A stretch of 5,187 bases of DNA, taken from contig NZ_CALHII010000137.1 of the NCBI RefSeq assembly GCF_938030815.1, positions 1 to 5,187 on the forward strand, written 5' to 3'. The position numbers were made by a program, and so were the translations under genes. Below, piece after piece: positions 4,609 to 5,187 of this stretch (position 1 is its first letter; each line of letters starts with the position of its first letter). The DNA is from an uncultured Campylobacter sp. (GTDB taxonomy: Bacteria; Campylobacterota; Campylobacteria; Campylobacterales; Campylobacteraceae). A model generated the notes under the pieces. It was given only the letters and a program-made list of their open reading frames with translations. It did not search any database and was not told the origin of the DNA.

Positions 4609-5187
4609 CTATCTTATAAACCTTTTTAAGCTCATCCAAAAACCGCTCGCGGCTAAAAACAAAAATGAAAGCGAAGATAGGCAAAATATAAGCTTGCCGA
4701 TCTGCCCGAAAATTTCGCCCGAATGAATATCTAAAACTGCCATGCGTATCGTCATAAAACGCGGCATTTGCGCTTTCATATCGGCAAATTTAACGTCCCT
4801 TAAAATTTCGCCACTCGTAGCATTGATCGCGATCCTATTAAATTCATCGCTCTCGTCGCTCGCAATTCCGTATATCGCGCTATATACTCCGTCTTTTGGA
4901 TTAAGCATTATGTTAAAAAATTTAAAATTTTCGCCATGCTTTCGGGTAAAAATTTCAAACACAGCATCGATCTCTTGCAGTTTGCTTGTATCCTTAAACC
5001 CAGACTTTTGGCTAGGTTCAAATTTTTCAGCTTTATAAATTTGCTCCTCGCCCAAAATTTTATTCGTTAATCTTGCTAGCCAGTCATAAGAAAAATATAG
5101 CCCGCTCGCGCTTATAGCAAAAAGTATTACAGCCGCATAGATGCCCGTGCATCCGTGGATCTGATAAAGCAGCGCGTAGCCGCGAAC
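4609..5187 (-). CDS. PepSY-associated membrane protein, C-terminal part, truncated by right window edge
   Basis: The frame is open from the window edge (5187) to a TAG at 4609-4611, giving 192 residues of the C-terminal part. It begins in a membrane helix with the family's histidine (YQIHGCTGIYAAV, 8-20; ISASGLYFSYDW, 25-36). A periplasmic PepSY-type domain follows (about 65-135) with the typical strand-turn IAINATSGEIL (119-129). The end is a second histidine motif (DIHSGEIFGQIG, 153-164) and a last membrane helix (IFCLSSLSFLFLAASGFW) before a basic LKRFIR tail. The order matches the second half of large PepSY_TM inner-membrane proteins, usually 350-500 residues. Members such as FoxB and PiuB act in siderophore iron uptake, some as haem-containing reductases, and the histidines are candidate haem ligands. 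An iron role here is inference. The TTG at 5055 is an internal leucine, not the start. Confidence 0.88.
   Translation of the reverse strand, partial: VRGYALLYQIHGCTGIYAAVILFAISASGLYFSYDWLARLTNKILGEEQIYKAEKFEPSQKSGFKDTSKLQEIDAVFEIFTRKHGENFKFFNIMLNPKDGVYSAIYGIASDESDEFNRIAINATSGEILRDVKFADMKAQMPRFMTIRMAVLDIHSGEIFGQIGKLIFCLSSLSFLFLAASGFWMSLKRFIR

Noticed and set aside
4742..5038. Plus-strand 98-codon frame opposite the PepSY gene
   Set aside because: It lies wholly within the PepSY coding region on the opposite strand and shows no family resemblance or ribosome binding site. The PepSY frame has clear domain motifs.

Overview
The window looks like chromosomal DNA of a Campylobacterota member, most likely a Campylobacter with relatively high GC content. 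The C. rectus / C. showae / C. gracilis type is my guess from memory and was not tested. Three things point there: the LepA sequence reads like campylobacter LepA, with a C-terminus ending in LSVLKID; the promoters have a TATAAT-like -10 box behind a T-rich stretch and no obvious -35; and the non-coding DNA is saturated with the word AAATTT while the genes are GC-rich.

Layout. Positions 1-1132 (+) hold the 3' two thirds of lepA (elongation factor 4), cut by the left edge. Positions 1133-1737 hold no convincing gene but many AAATTT words, degenerate ~60-bp repeats and, just before the next gene, a perfect 14-bp inverted repeat. Positions 1738-2442 (+) encode a DUF6882-like protein. A 214-bp AAATTT-rich convergent gap follows, then a minus-strand gene (2657-3400) for an unrecognised membrane protein with a probable TTG start. 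A divergent regulatory gap (3401-3703) leads to a small lipoprotein gene (3704-4222, +) with a clear promoter and ribosome binding site. The next gap (4223-4608) holds a 14-bp inverted repeat spanning 140 bp and a possible terminator. The right end (4609-5187, -) is the C-terminal part of a PepSY-associated membrane protein, cut by the window edge.

The genes look like independent single-gene units; adjacent ones alternate in direction or are separated by large gaps. I see no operon, phage, CRISPR array, insertion sequence, rRNA or tRNA, and no multi-gene system that I would call new.

The observations most worth checking are: (1) a segment inside lepA that replaces the expected conserved sequence, uses only G/C-ending codons, and begins right after a 10-mer identical to the end of common Illumina adapters; (2) the 14-bp stem in the leader of the DUF6882 gene; and (3) the AAATTT-rich intergenic repeats.
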